Assembly: GCA_015680685.1 (NCBI GenBank)
Contig: MNCI01029488.1
Coordinates: 52,356 to 109,473 of the forward strand
Length of the DNA stretch: 57,118 bases
DNA from: Gnetum montanum
Lineage: Eukaryota > Streptophyta > Gnetopsida > Gnetales > Gnetaceae
Reading direction: 5' to 3'
Positions 1 to 10,016 of this stretch are shown one piece after another. Under the pieces are notes generated by a model. It saw only the letters and a list, made by a program, of their open reading frames with translations. It searched no databases and was not told the origin of the DNA. Numbering within the stretch: the stretch's first letter is position 1; each line of letters begins with the position of its first letter. The position numbers and the translations under genes were made by a program.

Positions 1-21
1 GGTGATGTTGATGGGATTCAT
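1..21 (-). pseudogene. E0 gag, first codons only
   Basis: This is the start of a gag gene reading leftwards off the window. The first seven codons (MNPINIT) are visible. The ATG lies about 340 bases past a primer-binding site on the same strand. The related element E2 also begins gag with Met-Asn at 14993, after a comparable leader. Only context supports the call, since too little protein is present for a domain match. Confidence 0.4.
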
Positions 22-360
22 GATTATAGACGACTTGCGTGTGTGGAATTGATGTGGATAACGGTGTATGCGGTGGCGTAGACGAGTCTACAGGCTAAGT
101 ATCCGGCGTAAACGCTGGCGTAAGCGTGTAGCGTATACGCTAGGGTTTGTTCTGCAGCGTAAACGCTGGCGTAAGCGTGTAGCGTGTACGCTAAGTATGC
201 AGCGGAGACGCTGGCGTAAGCGTGCAGCGTATACGCTAGGGTTTGTTTAGCGTAAACTCTGGAGTCGACAGCGTAGACGTTGAGTCTAGTTTTAAAAAAC
301 GGTAGCGAGGACGCTGATCAGCGTAAACGCTGAGGAACGTGAAGCCTGTTTAGCGAAGGG
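22..360 (-). repeat. E0 5' leader with GCGTA/TACGC tandem repeat
   Basis: This is the untranslated leader between primer site and gag of the minus-strand element. Positions 65-260 hold a degenerate tandem repeat with a period of about 45-51 bp, built on GCGTAAACGC and GCGTATACGC. The short open frame through this stretch is a by-product of the repeat. The E2 leader carries a related exact 45-bp repeat in the same place. Confidence 0.65.
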
Positions 361-377
361 CCCTCCTTCTAGCGCCA
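361..377 (-). promoter_or_regulatory. E0 primer-binding site
   Basis: On the minus strand the sequence is TGGCGCTAGAAGGAGGG, five bases after the LTR end. A tRNA primer would pair here to start minus-strand cDNA. E2 has TGGTGCTAGAAGGAGGG at the same offset, so the two copies confirm each other. I cannot say from memory which plant tRNA ends in the complement. Confidence 0.75.
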
Positions 378-382
378 AAAAC

Positions 383-1580
383 TGTGCCGACCGAAATCGT
401 CGGTGCGAGGCTGGAACGTTACAAGCACCGAAAGATCAGCGGACGAGCACAGTTGATCCTGCCTCCACTTGAGGGCGAGCTGGAGCAGACGAAGGCAGAG
501 TGCCTTGGATGGTCCGCACGCGGATCAAACAAGGACTTCCCTAAGCGCCACCGAAGCGTTATACGCTGGGTTATGTGTAAAACAGGGCGTGAATGGTGAA
601 ACAAGCGTACAATGTAAGCGTAGAGGGGCGTAAGCACTGTTGGATGTAAACGGCGTAAAGAGATAGGCCCAGCGTGAGCGTGCGGGCTCGAACGGCGTAC
701 ACAGCGTAAAACAGTATAAAGGGCGTAAACAGGCACACACGGCGTAAACAGTGAGCGTACACGGATGTGGGCAGCGTAAATGTAAGCTGGCGTAAACGAA
801 GCGTGGGCCAAATTGACGTAAAACTATAAAAGAACTTGCAAGAAGTGTAAACAATGAATTATAGAGTTAAAATGTTGTGCACCGGTCTAACGCAGTTGTG
901 TAGGGATACAAGGCGGACGTAAAGCCCCGGTGGACGGGAGGGTGCGACCGACTGACAGAGTAGGTGGAGCGCGGACTATGCTCAGTGTGCAGGGCTTCCA
1001 GCGTAAGCGTAAGCGTAAGAGGGTTTCAGCAACGTAATTGCTCTGGGTCGGCTCTGGTAAATTTCTGCGGACCCTGTAAATGTGGAAAATTGGGCTATTT
1101 ATAGGGGTAGGGTTATCGGGAAAAGTGGACGGGGAGACACGTGGCGTATAGACCGGGCGTTACAATTTAGAAACATGGTATACGCTGGGCGTATACGCTA
1201 CAACAGGCCAGCGTATACGCTGGGCGTAATACGCTGGGCGTATACGTTGGGCGTACACGCTGAAGGACGTCCACTTGCTTCAATCCTTGCTCTTCCGTGT
1301 AATCTTCATGTTGCCATTGGAGATCTTGACGTCGAGCGTGTACCTCTGCCATACCTGGGCGTATACGCCGGAGAGCTGGGAGTACATGCTGGGCATACAC
1401 GCTGGGCGTAGACGCCAGGCGTAGACGCTGGGTGTATACGCTGGCACAACACTTAACCAGATGTTCCGATTTCCAAGATTGCCCTGTGTGACTTCAAATG
1501 TAGCCAAAGCTGCCTGTGGGTCATGGGGATCTGCTTCTTGTCAGACAGATGCTAAACTCATAGATTTTTGTGGTGTTTCA
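383..1580 (-). repeat. E0 5' LTR, minus orientation
   Basis: This LTR is about 1.2 kb with TG...CA ends. Read on the minus strand it opens TGAAACACCACAAAAAT, matching the start of both E2 LTRs (TGAAACACCATAAGATTTT), and it ends ...GGCACA next to a primer site. The inside is rich in GCGTATACGC-type words, densest at 1175-1265 and 1365-1440. A minus-strand TATA box lies near 1100. The sequence to its right resumes the E1 gag inside a Trp-Trp codon pair, so this element interrupts E1. Its body continues left of the window. Confidence 0.8.
1095..1104 (-). promoter_or_regulatory. E0 LTR TATA box
   Basis: CTATAAATAG on the minus strand inside the E0 LTR is the likely core promoter of the element. 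The LTRs of E2 (13921, 30813) and E1 (35310) carry TATA boxes at comparable places. Confidence 0.55.
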
Positions 1581-3250
1581 CGGTGGAGCACCACCTTGAA
1601 TTAGATACATGAGCCTATCATTGAGGCCCACTTGTTGGCCATCTTCAAGAGGGTAGTAAATGACTTTATCAAGTCAAATCTTTACTGCTTAGCCCCACGC
1701 TCCCTTAGTCAAGCCTTCACTCAAACTAAGAGCATCCAGGACTTGGCTAAAGCTAGTAAAGACCTATCCTATGTTACATACAAGAATGCACGTACCAAAA
1801 AGGACAAAGAGAAAGGTAAGGCTGCAACAACCATGGTGGCCACTATGGCTAACGAGATCAAACCCAATAATAGCAACAACAAAAGGTAGCCACAAAACCC
1901 GCTAACACCACATCTAGCTCAAGTAATACCAGTCAGCCCTCAACATTAACACCTAAGGGGTCAACCTAGCCTAAGCCCAACTTCAAGTGCAAGGATCACT
2001 CCAAATACACCCCTTTACCTATTAAGCCTTTAAAAGTTCTGAAACAACTGTTAGGAGCTAGGTATATATAGCATAAACAGATGTCAGAGGAAGCAATTAA
2101 ACATCATCAATAATACTGCGAACTCCTTAGGAACCCCTCCTTAGCCATGCCCAATGAGCCATCAGTTCCTAAGAACTTCAGGTTGGAACATTTCTATGAC
2201 TATCATCAATTGTGTAGTCAGGATACAGACTAGTTTCTAGCATTGAAAGATGATATCCAAAGCATGATCAATTAGGGCAAGCTGGTCTTGGACGAGAGTA
2301 TTCTTGTTCGCCCTAAAAACCAATCAATGCACATTTACAAGGACCCCCTAAACACCAACAATGTGGGGTACACAATCAACGTTGTTGGCATTGATGGTAA
2401 CACGGAACCACCATAGCAACCGTTCATGGTGCATGTCCCTACCCATAACGCAGTAACCCAAAAAATAATAAAAAACACATCATAACAATCGTTTGTCCTT
2501 AAGCTTCCTCCTTAGAAATCTACCCCTACAACCTTTGTGCTCAAAGGTGCACCACTTGCACCAACACCATAGGTACCATTCATTATTAAGGTGCCAAAAC
2601 AATCAAGCACCTCTGCCACACAAAGCCAAGTAATGAAAACAGCACAACAGCCCCCACCCCTCCCCACCCCCCTCCCCCCGCCCCCCACCATTTGAAAAAA
2701 CTGAGAAGAGCATTTAGCGGACAAGATGGCTAAGGAATGCACCACCTTAGGTCCCCCCAAGCCTACCCCCTTATCCTTGATGCCCATGGCCCCCTCATCA
2801 TCAAAAACTGATAATGCCACACAGAAGCAATTTTCACCATCCCGCTCGAGAAGGCATAGTCCCCAACTTGAAAATGCCCCTCGAGAAATTTGTCTCCTAG
2901 GACGAATGGAGGAAAGAGGTACAAGCAACAAGATCACAGGAAGGATCTTCTCAATGCCCTCACCCAAGTTAAATAGGCACTGAAATAGAAAAATATGACT
3001 ATGAGCTTGTATGATTTGGTAATGATTTCCACTACGCACCACGAGGCCATGGTTCACATGTTAACATCCATACTAGTTGACAAAAGCATGCTAGTAGAGG
3101 AGAAAGTGATCCATGTTGTCATACTTCCCTCTACGATCGAGGAATCATGGCCAGCTCAGTTGACGTTTCATGATAGGTCCATTAAGGATGACCCTAAAAA
3201 AGGGTCAGGTGATAACAGTGCCCATGTCCATCACAATTCGGGTCGACTAG
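1581..3250 (+). pseudogene. E1 gag remnant (central and C-terminal part)
   Basis: Gag forms the virus-like particle. The conserved block around 1585-1790 includes VVNDFIKSNLYCL and SLSQAFTQTKSI, aligning with E2 gag at 16500-16640 and E1b gag at 52157-52300. A lysine-rich stretch, a block aligned to the E2 segment NFERKDPSQYMPL (near 1980-2020), a linker (near 2150-2390) and proline-rich repeats (2400-2700) follow. Frames shift between 1889, 2726 and 2995, and stops are common. The polypyrimidine run at 2645-2692 encodes a proline tract. No intact zinc knuckle was found. Confidence 0.8.
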
Positions 3251-3805
3251 TACAAGATTCGAAGGGTACACGTTGATGATGGGGCCACTACAAATGTCAT
3301 TCCATCAAGCCCATGGTAACCTCCTATCTGAAATCGTTCGATAGAGCATGGGTAGTGGTAAAGGGAACTATCCACATCAACTTTGTGGCAAGGAACCAGT
3401 TCCCCATAAGCGCAGTGTTTATTGTGGTAGAGGAAATGCCTGGGTTCAACCTGATCCTAGGGAGATCATGGTTGGCCCAACTGAGGGCTTTTTCTTCACC
3501 CATACACTAGAAAATCCACTTACCCTATGCAGGATGGGAAGTGGTAATCCATGGCGATGAAGTGGCTCCCCAAGCCATAAACAATTTAAGAGTGAAATAA
3601 GATTTAGAGATTGAAATCTCTGAAAACCAAGCCCCTATCCAAATTGAAATGCCTAAACAGGCTGAAACCACTCCAAATGAAGAAATAACATGGGCCAAGT
3701 TGCCCTTCCAAGCTACAAATGATAACATAGAAGAGTACCAATGTAGGTTCACCTAGCCCTATGCCTCACCTAACCCACGTTGGGTTAAGAAACAACTACA
3801 TAATT
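3251..3805 (+). pseudogene. E1 aspartic protease remnant
   Basis: This is the retropepsin that matures the polyprotein. The active-site region near 3260-3300 reads VHVDDGATTNVIP, and the C-terminal motif FNLILGRSWLAQL lies at about 3448-3485. Both align with E2 protease (VHVDDGAATNIIP, FNLILGRPWLA). The tail continues through a block with ITWAKLPF near 3690, matching VPWAKLPF in E2. Coding similarity then ends and no RT follows for 6 kb. Several frameshifts and stops are present. Confidence 0.75.
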
Positions 3806-4070
3806 AATATTTGTCATACTTCCAACAATATACACTATGTTTTACTTTCTGTTGTATGCATAGTTCACATCTGGTTTGCTATAGTCGCATTTGTTTTCAC
3901 ATTAAAGTCTATTGCTTGTGTAATTTACATTTCCCACATTAAGTCCATTGTGTGCATCATTTACATTTCACAATGAATTCACTTTTTACATTAAGTCAAC
4001 TATTTGCTAATTTGCATTTTTACATTAAGCTTGCTTGTTGCATTTCCCTTGTCACTAATACCATACATAA
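3806..4070. other. Noncoding stretch after E1 protease
   Basis: An AT-rich region with no coding similarity lies here. It holds a loose repeat of ACATTAAGTC/ACATTTCAC words near 3900-4030. It lies at the left edge of the proposed sense-strand intron. No clear 5' splice site stands out. Confidence 0.4.
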
Positions 4071-4074
4071 GGCC

Positions 4075-4300
4075 TGAAATGGCCTAAAACTAATAATGGC
4101 TCGGAATGGCCTTAAACTACCATCGCGGCCCTCCAAGGCCTAAAACTAGCTATTCCACTCCTCAAAAGATAAAAATAAAAAATCTTTTATCACTAATCAA
4201 TGACTTGAAATGTCCTTAAACTATTGTTGTGGCCCAAAATGGCCTAAAACTAGCAATGACCTGAAATGGCCTAAAACTAAAATAAGAGGCTCCCAAGGGG
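4075..4300 (+). repeat. TAAACT tandem repeat, array 1 of E1
   Basis: These are degenerate repeats around GGCCTAAAACTAGC/GGCCTTAAACTA, with units of about 30-45 bp. They lie between protease and the 3' end of the antisense gene. The same motif recurs on the other side of that gene (9540-9915), after integrase (32000-32280) and at the matching places in E2. Confidence 0.75.
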
Positions 4301-6039
4301 CCTAAAAAGATAAAGAATAAAAAATAAATATAACACATTGACCCAAATGAAATGAATTCCTTTACATTATATTCTTCATTCAATGTCAATCAATAATGTT
4401 TACAAAAAAAGAATTCAAAAGAAAGAAATAAAAATTTTGTGCCACTACACTATGAGTCTTTCCCACACCATCGTCCCCTATTTCATTGGGTCCTGCATCT
4501 TCATTTGGATCCTACACAATAGAAAAATAAAATAATGAGTTAAAGATACAATAAAGGCTATTATAAAATAAACTATGAAACAACAAAAAAGTGACTAACT
4601 CAAGATGGCCCCACATCCATTTCAGGGGATATCCTATCCATGCCAACCGCAAGACATTGTAGGATCTCCTCCTCAGTAATGTTGGCCCAATTCCTATCTC
4701 CTAAATCAGCACTTGCTACAACCTTCCCTTTTTTCATGGTTGTCCATCTAGGTGGTCCTAGGGAAAAGGTGGTGGTGGTGGTGTCATCGACAAAAAGAGT
4801 CATTTCCCTTTCGAAAGACTCACTGATCGTCACCTATTGCATGAACTTTTCATAAGCCCCAAAAGCACCAATAACATCAAGGAATAGCTCATGGGTATGC
4901 AACTTGATCAAAGAATCCTGGTATTATTTACAATAGGTGGCATATTCTATTTTATACATATGCTTATGATTCTTCTAGGCCTGTCCCCACTCATAAACCT
5001 TTGCGCTATAATCCTTCCAGTCTTGGTTCTTCTGGGGTAGAAGGTCCATTTGCATGTGCGGTTTGATGATCTCGCATGTGGCTTCATTTTTGCTTCACAC
5101 GACCATCCAATATCTTGCATAATCAATGACGGCCATATGCCAACTACCATTGTGAGTGTCCCAGGCCAACAGAAATTCATTTCTGGATTGGAGATCCCCC
5201 ACCTCAATGATTATGTTGGCCTTTTCCTTCTCAAGTTTTTGTACCAACTTCCAGAGGTCTTCATTCACATGCCTACACTCCATAAGGAGCGTGTTGAGTA
5301 CAATACACATTTACTTGCTTCATCATATATGTGACGAGGTACCTCAGCTACCTCTAGTAGAAGTTCGGGTATGGTGTGAACCTCACTAGCTTGCTTAGGA
5401 TCCCATTTGAGACGAGAAGCTACCAACCACACATGGGAGAGCATTAGTCACAATGACATAGAAAAATTTCAACAACATAGAAAGTCTAGTGTAGCAAATT
5501 TAACATACCAATCTCTGGATCGATTTGCCTTAGATTGTCAATCATGTCATCAAACACCCCCTCCATAAAAGTAAACTTGTCAGGGGTCTCAGTCTAGGTC
5601 GAAGGCATATTGAAGAAGGGCCAAGCACATTAACAGTGGTGGTTGTTGCACAATAAAACATGTTAGCCATGGTAGAGAGGACACCAACAAAGCTGGTGAA
5701 TAACATAAATGACAATGTAAAGCTCCTACCCAGCAAACCCTCAGGGGTGATAGTAGGGGGATCACCCATTGACACACTATTAAACAAGCGGTCAAACTCA
5801 CTAGCATCAAACTGAAGCCCCTCTCTTTCCAGCTGATCCAACAGTGTGGTGGTGTCCTCAACACTCATTTGCCCCTTGGGTATTGAATCACATTTGGCAA
5901 AAAGATCATCGGCAAGGGCCTCTTTCTCTGTGGTCGGGGCCTCTTCCTCCTCTTCAATAGGTGCCCCTATTCTAGGGGCTAGGGCCTCTTCCTCTTATTC
6001 TTCTTCTTCTGCTGATAAAACGTAATTGTAGTAAGTAGG

Positions 6040-6120
6040 GTACTATAAATTGAACTAGGTGCTACATTGTGCTACGCTACATAGTGTAGCATAGCCTAGA
6101 AAATTGCTACACTAACAAAA
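6040..6120. repeat. GTAGC/GCTAC word cluster in an E1 antisense-gene intron
   Basis: The stretch TGCTACGCTACATAGTGTAG and its neighbours form a short cluster of GCTAC/GTAGC words. The same vocabulary fills the intron at 8120-9110 and the E1 LTR at 34050-34880. Confidence 0.55.
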
Positions 6121-7628
6121 CAATCAAGCATACTTACCAAGTAGGGGCTGCACTCCACGAACTTTGATGCATAGCTTTTTCCCCCTCTCTTCATTATTAC
6201 GAGAAGGCTCTTTTGTAGGATAAGACTTCTTACATTGTAGCCTAGTCTTCACTATTTCTGCAATTAGATGTTCCCCCCTTAACACATTATCTGTGTTAAT
6301 GGGGGGTGCCTCTCCCACACTATCTTGGGCATGAAAGGGATGTGCCACTTGATCGCTCATCATTATTGAAAGTGATTCTCCAATAGCTTCTGGGGGGTCT
6401 TGTGATTGAGTGGTACGGAAGACCTGGCAGATCCATGGCTTAGATATCTGATTACGGTCTTCCTATACCTAGACACCATTTTCATGGATCACTAAGAACT
6501 CTGCAAAGTATTGTAGGCAAGCTATAAAAAAGGCATAGTGCATGTTGAAACGGGACTCAAGTTTCTCGTGAAGCTTGATCATCTCAGTGTGCAAGCCTTC
6601 TGAAAGGTACCTTGCCTAGTTGTAATAGGTCCCTTCCTCCATGACCTCCCTCATTATCTAGGCCTACTCCACTCCAAGGATGGTTTCTTGAGAGAGTAGC
6701 TTGGGGAATGTGTGGGCATGGAAGACAGGGTAAATCATTTCGGCCACCACTAGCTTGACCTTATGGATGTAAATCCCCTTTCGGTCCTTACTTGTTCGTA
6801 GCCATTCTTCGATATCCTATTGATGGTTTGCATCTTTCCTAGATTTTTCTCCTACAAGGATACCATCAAAAGGAACATTGAAAAGATCTGAAAGTAGTTG
6901 GTCGTTAATTTCAAACACTACTCCCACACTGTGAACACGTGTACGGAAGCGGTCAACCTTCTTAGAGAAGGAGTCAGCTAGGGAAAGCATTTATACAGCT
7001 GGGACACTTGGGATTTACAGCCAGAAACAAATCCATGAGCCCAACCTCCTAAATGTTATGAATAAGGGTGGCTGGGGCCCCATTGCAGAGCCAATGCTAA
7101 GTCTCCTCCACCTCCTCGTACTTGAAAAATAGGTTGGTATTGTCATGCCTAGAGGTGATCACTATGACCTCTAGGGATTCCTTCGCTACTACACTAGTTA
7201 GCCACAAACAAGAAAGTTAGCAAAGGAAGAAAGTGCATCATCACTTGAACACACTAGAAAAAATGCAAGGTTTAACATATCAAGCTTAAATGGCATAAGA
7301 AACGGTGGAAGTTCCACCAGAACGTCTTCAACGATAATCGGTCAACACGACGTCCATTCGCTATCCAACCAGCCAACTTCATTACATTTCCCATAGAATT
7401 TAGAATACCTAGTTGGATAGGTTTTAAAATCAAGACCAAGTTATTCTATCACACTAGCACACACATTCCTGATAGAGGAGAACTCTTACAAGGCTATTTG
7501 GGCTAATGCCAGCATATCCGTGTTACCGTGAAGACTGCCCTCGTTGATATAAAACCTAGCAACATACAAGAACATGGTAAGAATTTTTTTTCTAGCATAA
7601 CACATTAAAATATCTTCACAGGACTCAC

Positions 7629-8077
7629 CCCTAGTGTAGTAAATGGTTCCAGGTGCATTCTAAAAGTAGGTGCCCATGTGACGGGAAATGTACAATGTGT
7701 TGTACAAGTGGTAGCATTTGTATTCGAGCATGTCCTAGATCCAACTTAGGTATCTCAAGCTCCTTGGATGTTGGCTTGAGCTTCCTGCCCCTTCATCCTC
7801 AATCGACCCGTTAGCCAGGAACTTCAAAATGCCCCTGTTTGCCCTGAGAAAAAATGTTTTTGTAAGCACAACAACTATCTCAGTCGATAAATGTGATCAT
7901 ATGATCAATCTAAAGTGGCGAACGAGGAACTCTAGGAACTCATGTGCACCCTCTCGGAACCAAAATACCTACTCCCCTACCCATGTGTGGGGTGGGGGGG
8001 CATTGTCCATGGGTTTGTTGAGGCAACATAGGACTCCTACCACCTCAAGGACAATCAAAACGGGTTTCAACATGACC
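7629..8077 (-). pseudogene. E1 antisense gene exon 2, FCP1/HAD-like domain
   Basis: A 449-bp exon is bounded by TTTGTCATGTAG on the acceptor side and GTGAGT on the donor side. The translation starts near KPVLIVLEVVGVL, in the place of the HAD motif I strand. It continues with FREGAHEFLEFLVRHF and a strand leading to SHLS, as in FCP1/NIF phosphatases, then a tail with YNTLYIS. The usual DxDxT is EVVGV, so the catalytic aspartates are gone. The matching E2 exon (23339-22890) has the same changes. Three or more in-frame stops are present. The fold assignment rests on motif order, not on a search. Confidence 0.6.
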
Positions 8078-8119
8078 CTACATGACAAAGTATCAAACGT
8101 TAGCACTGTGTTCAAGTGA

Positions 8120-9110
8120 TGATCACTGATGTAGCATAGCATGACCTTCTGTTTACATGTAGCGTAGCGTAACCCTCTATTTACATGTACCATAGCATGA
8201 TCCTCTAGTTACAAATTTCTCTTTAGCGTGAAATAGTAAGTTTCCCATAAAATAAAGGTAAACATTGCATATAGCATAACAAAATGTCATGAGTAGCGTA
8301 GCGTAGCAGTTAAGGTCTGCGTAGCATAACAACAGTGGGTGCACCCCACAGTGTGATAGTTACATGTTACGTAGCACAACGTAACAGACATGCCTAATAT
8401 AGCACAGTCTAATAGTTATTCTTTTGCATAAGGGTGATGGCTACATTACACATAGCATAGCAAGATGAATACACCGCATGTAGTGTAGTAAATGAACAAG
8501 TAAAAATAGACATGTAACAATGTAACAAATAGAGCACTGTAACATGCATTGCAATGTAGCAAATTTGGCAGTATAGAGAATTTAATAGCGTAGTAGCATT
8601 ACAAGTTTGATAGCGTAGTAGCATAACAAACTACCAACATAATGGCCTAAGGGCCTAACAACATAACAGTGTAGCGTAACAGCAACAAAAATGTTACAGC
8701 CTTAACAATGCAAGCAAAAAAGAATTCACAACGCCCTTGTTGCCCCGACCCTACCCTACCACATGAAATAACTTGTTCTATGTCATGTCAAGCATGTGTC
8801 ACGCTGTTGCAAAAACTATACAAATGAATAAACCCCTCTAAGGGCAGTATGCTACACCGAACGTGCACTACACCACCAAGAATCGCTCAAATCCCTACGG
8901 TAACGTAGTCTCCATTTTTAACAATGGCGGCCAAGGTAGTACCACATGCAGCCATAGCGTAGCAACCGTACGGCCACTGCAGCTAAGTAGTGACAACCAC
9001 GGCATAGCAGCCGAAATGACAACAAAAATAGTGATGATAGTTGCAAAAATGATAGCAATAACGACAATGGCAACCTAACCTACTGCATCACATAATGGAA
9101 AAAAGGGTAG
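8120..9110. repeat. Degenerate GTAGCGTAGC repeats, intron 1 of E1 antisense gene
   Basis: Roughly 1 kb between exons 1 and 2 is dominated by variants of GTAGCGTAGC, GTAGCATAAC and ATGTAGCGTAG with no fixed period. E2 has a regular 41-43-bp minisatellite in the same intron. The short ORFs here are products of the repeat. Confidence 0.7.
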
Positions 9111-9370
9111 CGTAATGACTTACCAAGCAGATGGGGCCTCTTCCATATCTTTACATGCGCCTTGGAGAGGCGTCCTAGAGTATCCCTCACCTCATCCACC
9201 TTGGCTAGTCCCCGATGCTTACGTTCACCTTTGTGCACCATAACCACATTCACAAATCAATAGTACTAGCTGCTACACTAAGCCTATTACACACTCTCTC
9301 TATTTGATTGCACTACACTCTGAGTGTGGGCTCTGACAAGGAAAATGACAAGTTTACCAGGGGTTAATCC

Positions 9371-9382
9371 CCTATTTATAGC
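9371..9382 (-). promoter_or_regulatory. TATA box of the E1 antisense gene
   Basis: GGCTATAAATAG on the minus strand lies about 130-140 bases upstream of the inferred ATG at 9241. It fits a plant RNA polymerase II core promoter. E2 has CTATATATATGG in the matching place. GTAGC words sit just upstream (9430-9490). Confidence 0.65.
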
Positions 9383-9539
9383 CAATGTGGTAAAACACTT
9401 GTCATTTTCATGCTCTAAGTAATGTTTGACACTGCTGCAGTGTAGCATTATTGTAGCACAATCTCACTACAGTGTAGCACTCATCTATAGTGCAGTAAGT
9501 GGGCCCACAAAAAATTTTCACTTCACATTTGCAAATTTT

Positions 9540-9915
9540 AAATCAATGGTCCACAAAGGCCTTAAACTAAGAATGTTAGCCTACAATACAGCCTAGTAAT
9601 AGTCCACAAAGACCTTAAACTAGCAATCTTAACCTATAGTGTGGTTCATATGACAATCAACAAAGACCATAAACTAGCAATCTTAACCCATAATACGGTC
9701 ATATGACGGTCCACAAAGACCTTAAACTAGCAATTTTAACTTATGGTTGGCTTAGTAATGGTCCATCATGACCTTAAACTAGCAATTTTAATAGTCATTT
9801 CACATTTTAGACTCATTAATGATCTACCATGACCTTAAACTGGAAAATTTTAGCATTCATTTTATGTTTTAAATTAAACTATTACATTATTGCGGTCCAT
9901 CAAGACCTTAAGCTG
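9540..9915 (+). repeat. TAAACT tandem repeat, array 2 of E1
   Basis: Seven degenerate units of about 50-70 bp share GACCTTAAACTAGCAAT and a leading GTCCACAAA or GTCCATCA. They lie between the antisense gene promoter and RT. The matching E2 array (24739-24916) has an exact 30-bp period. Confidence 0.85.
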
Positions 9916-9979
9916 GCAATTATCTTATGTTGCATCATTACACTACATGTTTTTGCTTCAAACAGGTATCACTTGACTT

Positions 9980-10002
9980 GGTTTATTTGCTTGTTGTGAC
10001 AG
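9980..10002 (+). promoter_or_regulatory. Candidate 3' splice site before E1 RT
   Basis: A T-rich tract ends in TTGTTGTGACAG, a good plant 3' splice site, 15 bases before the ATG at 10017 that opens the pol similarity. E2 has TTTATTGGCAG at the same place. Joining protease to RT would require removal of about 6 kb. I did not find a convincing donor. Confidence 0.5.
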
Positions 10003-10016
10003 GTTCGCTCAAAAAA

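Larger units (their letters stand above)
4440..9241 (-). pseudogene. E1 antisense gene: HAD-like plus transposon-protein domains, multi-exon
   Basis: This gene runs against the retrotransposon that carries it, between protease and RT. From a TATA box at 9371-9382 the inferred layout is: exon 1 from an ATG at 9241 to a GTAAG donor at 9123; exon 2 at 8077-7629 (HAD-like); exon 3 about 7560-7275; exon 4 about 7200-6138, with a plant transposon-protein-like segment including DLFNVPFDG and a GTAAG donor at 6137; an acidic exon about 6010-5740 with LLDQLEREGLQFDASEF; and coiled-coil and acidic C-terminal pieces between 5590 and 4440. Each block aligns with the E2 antisense gene. Stops occur in most exons. 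Introns hold GTAGC-word repeats. Internal exon borders are approximate. Confidence 0.7.

Noticed and set aside
68-250. Open frame rich in Arg/Trp/Lys
   Set aside because: It is the translation of the GCGTA leader tandem repeat; the period is not a multiple of three throughout and nothing resembles a known protein.
419-854. Three overlapping minus-strand frames inside the E0 LTR
   Set aside because: They lie in the LTR, are explained by TACGC word repeats, and have no counterpart in other LTRs.
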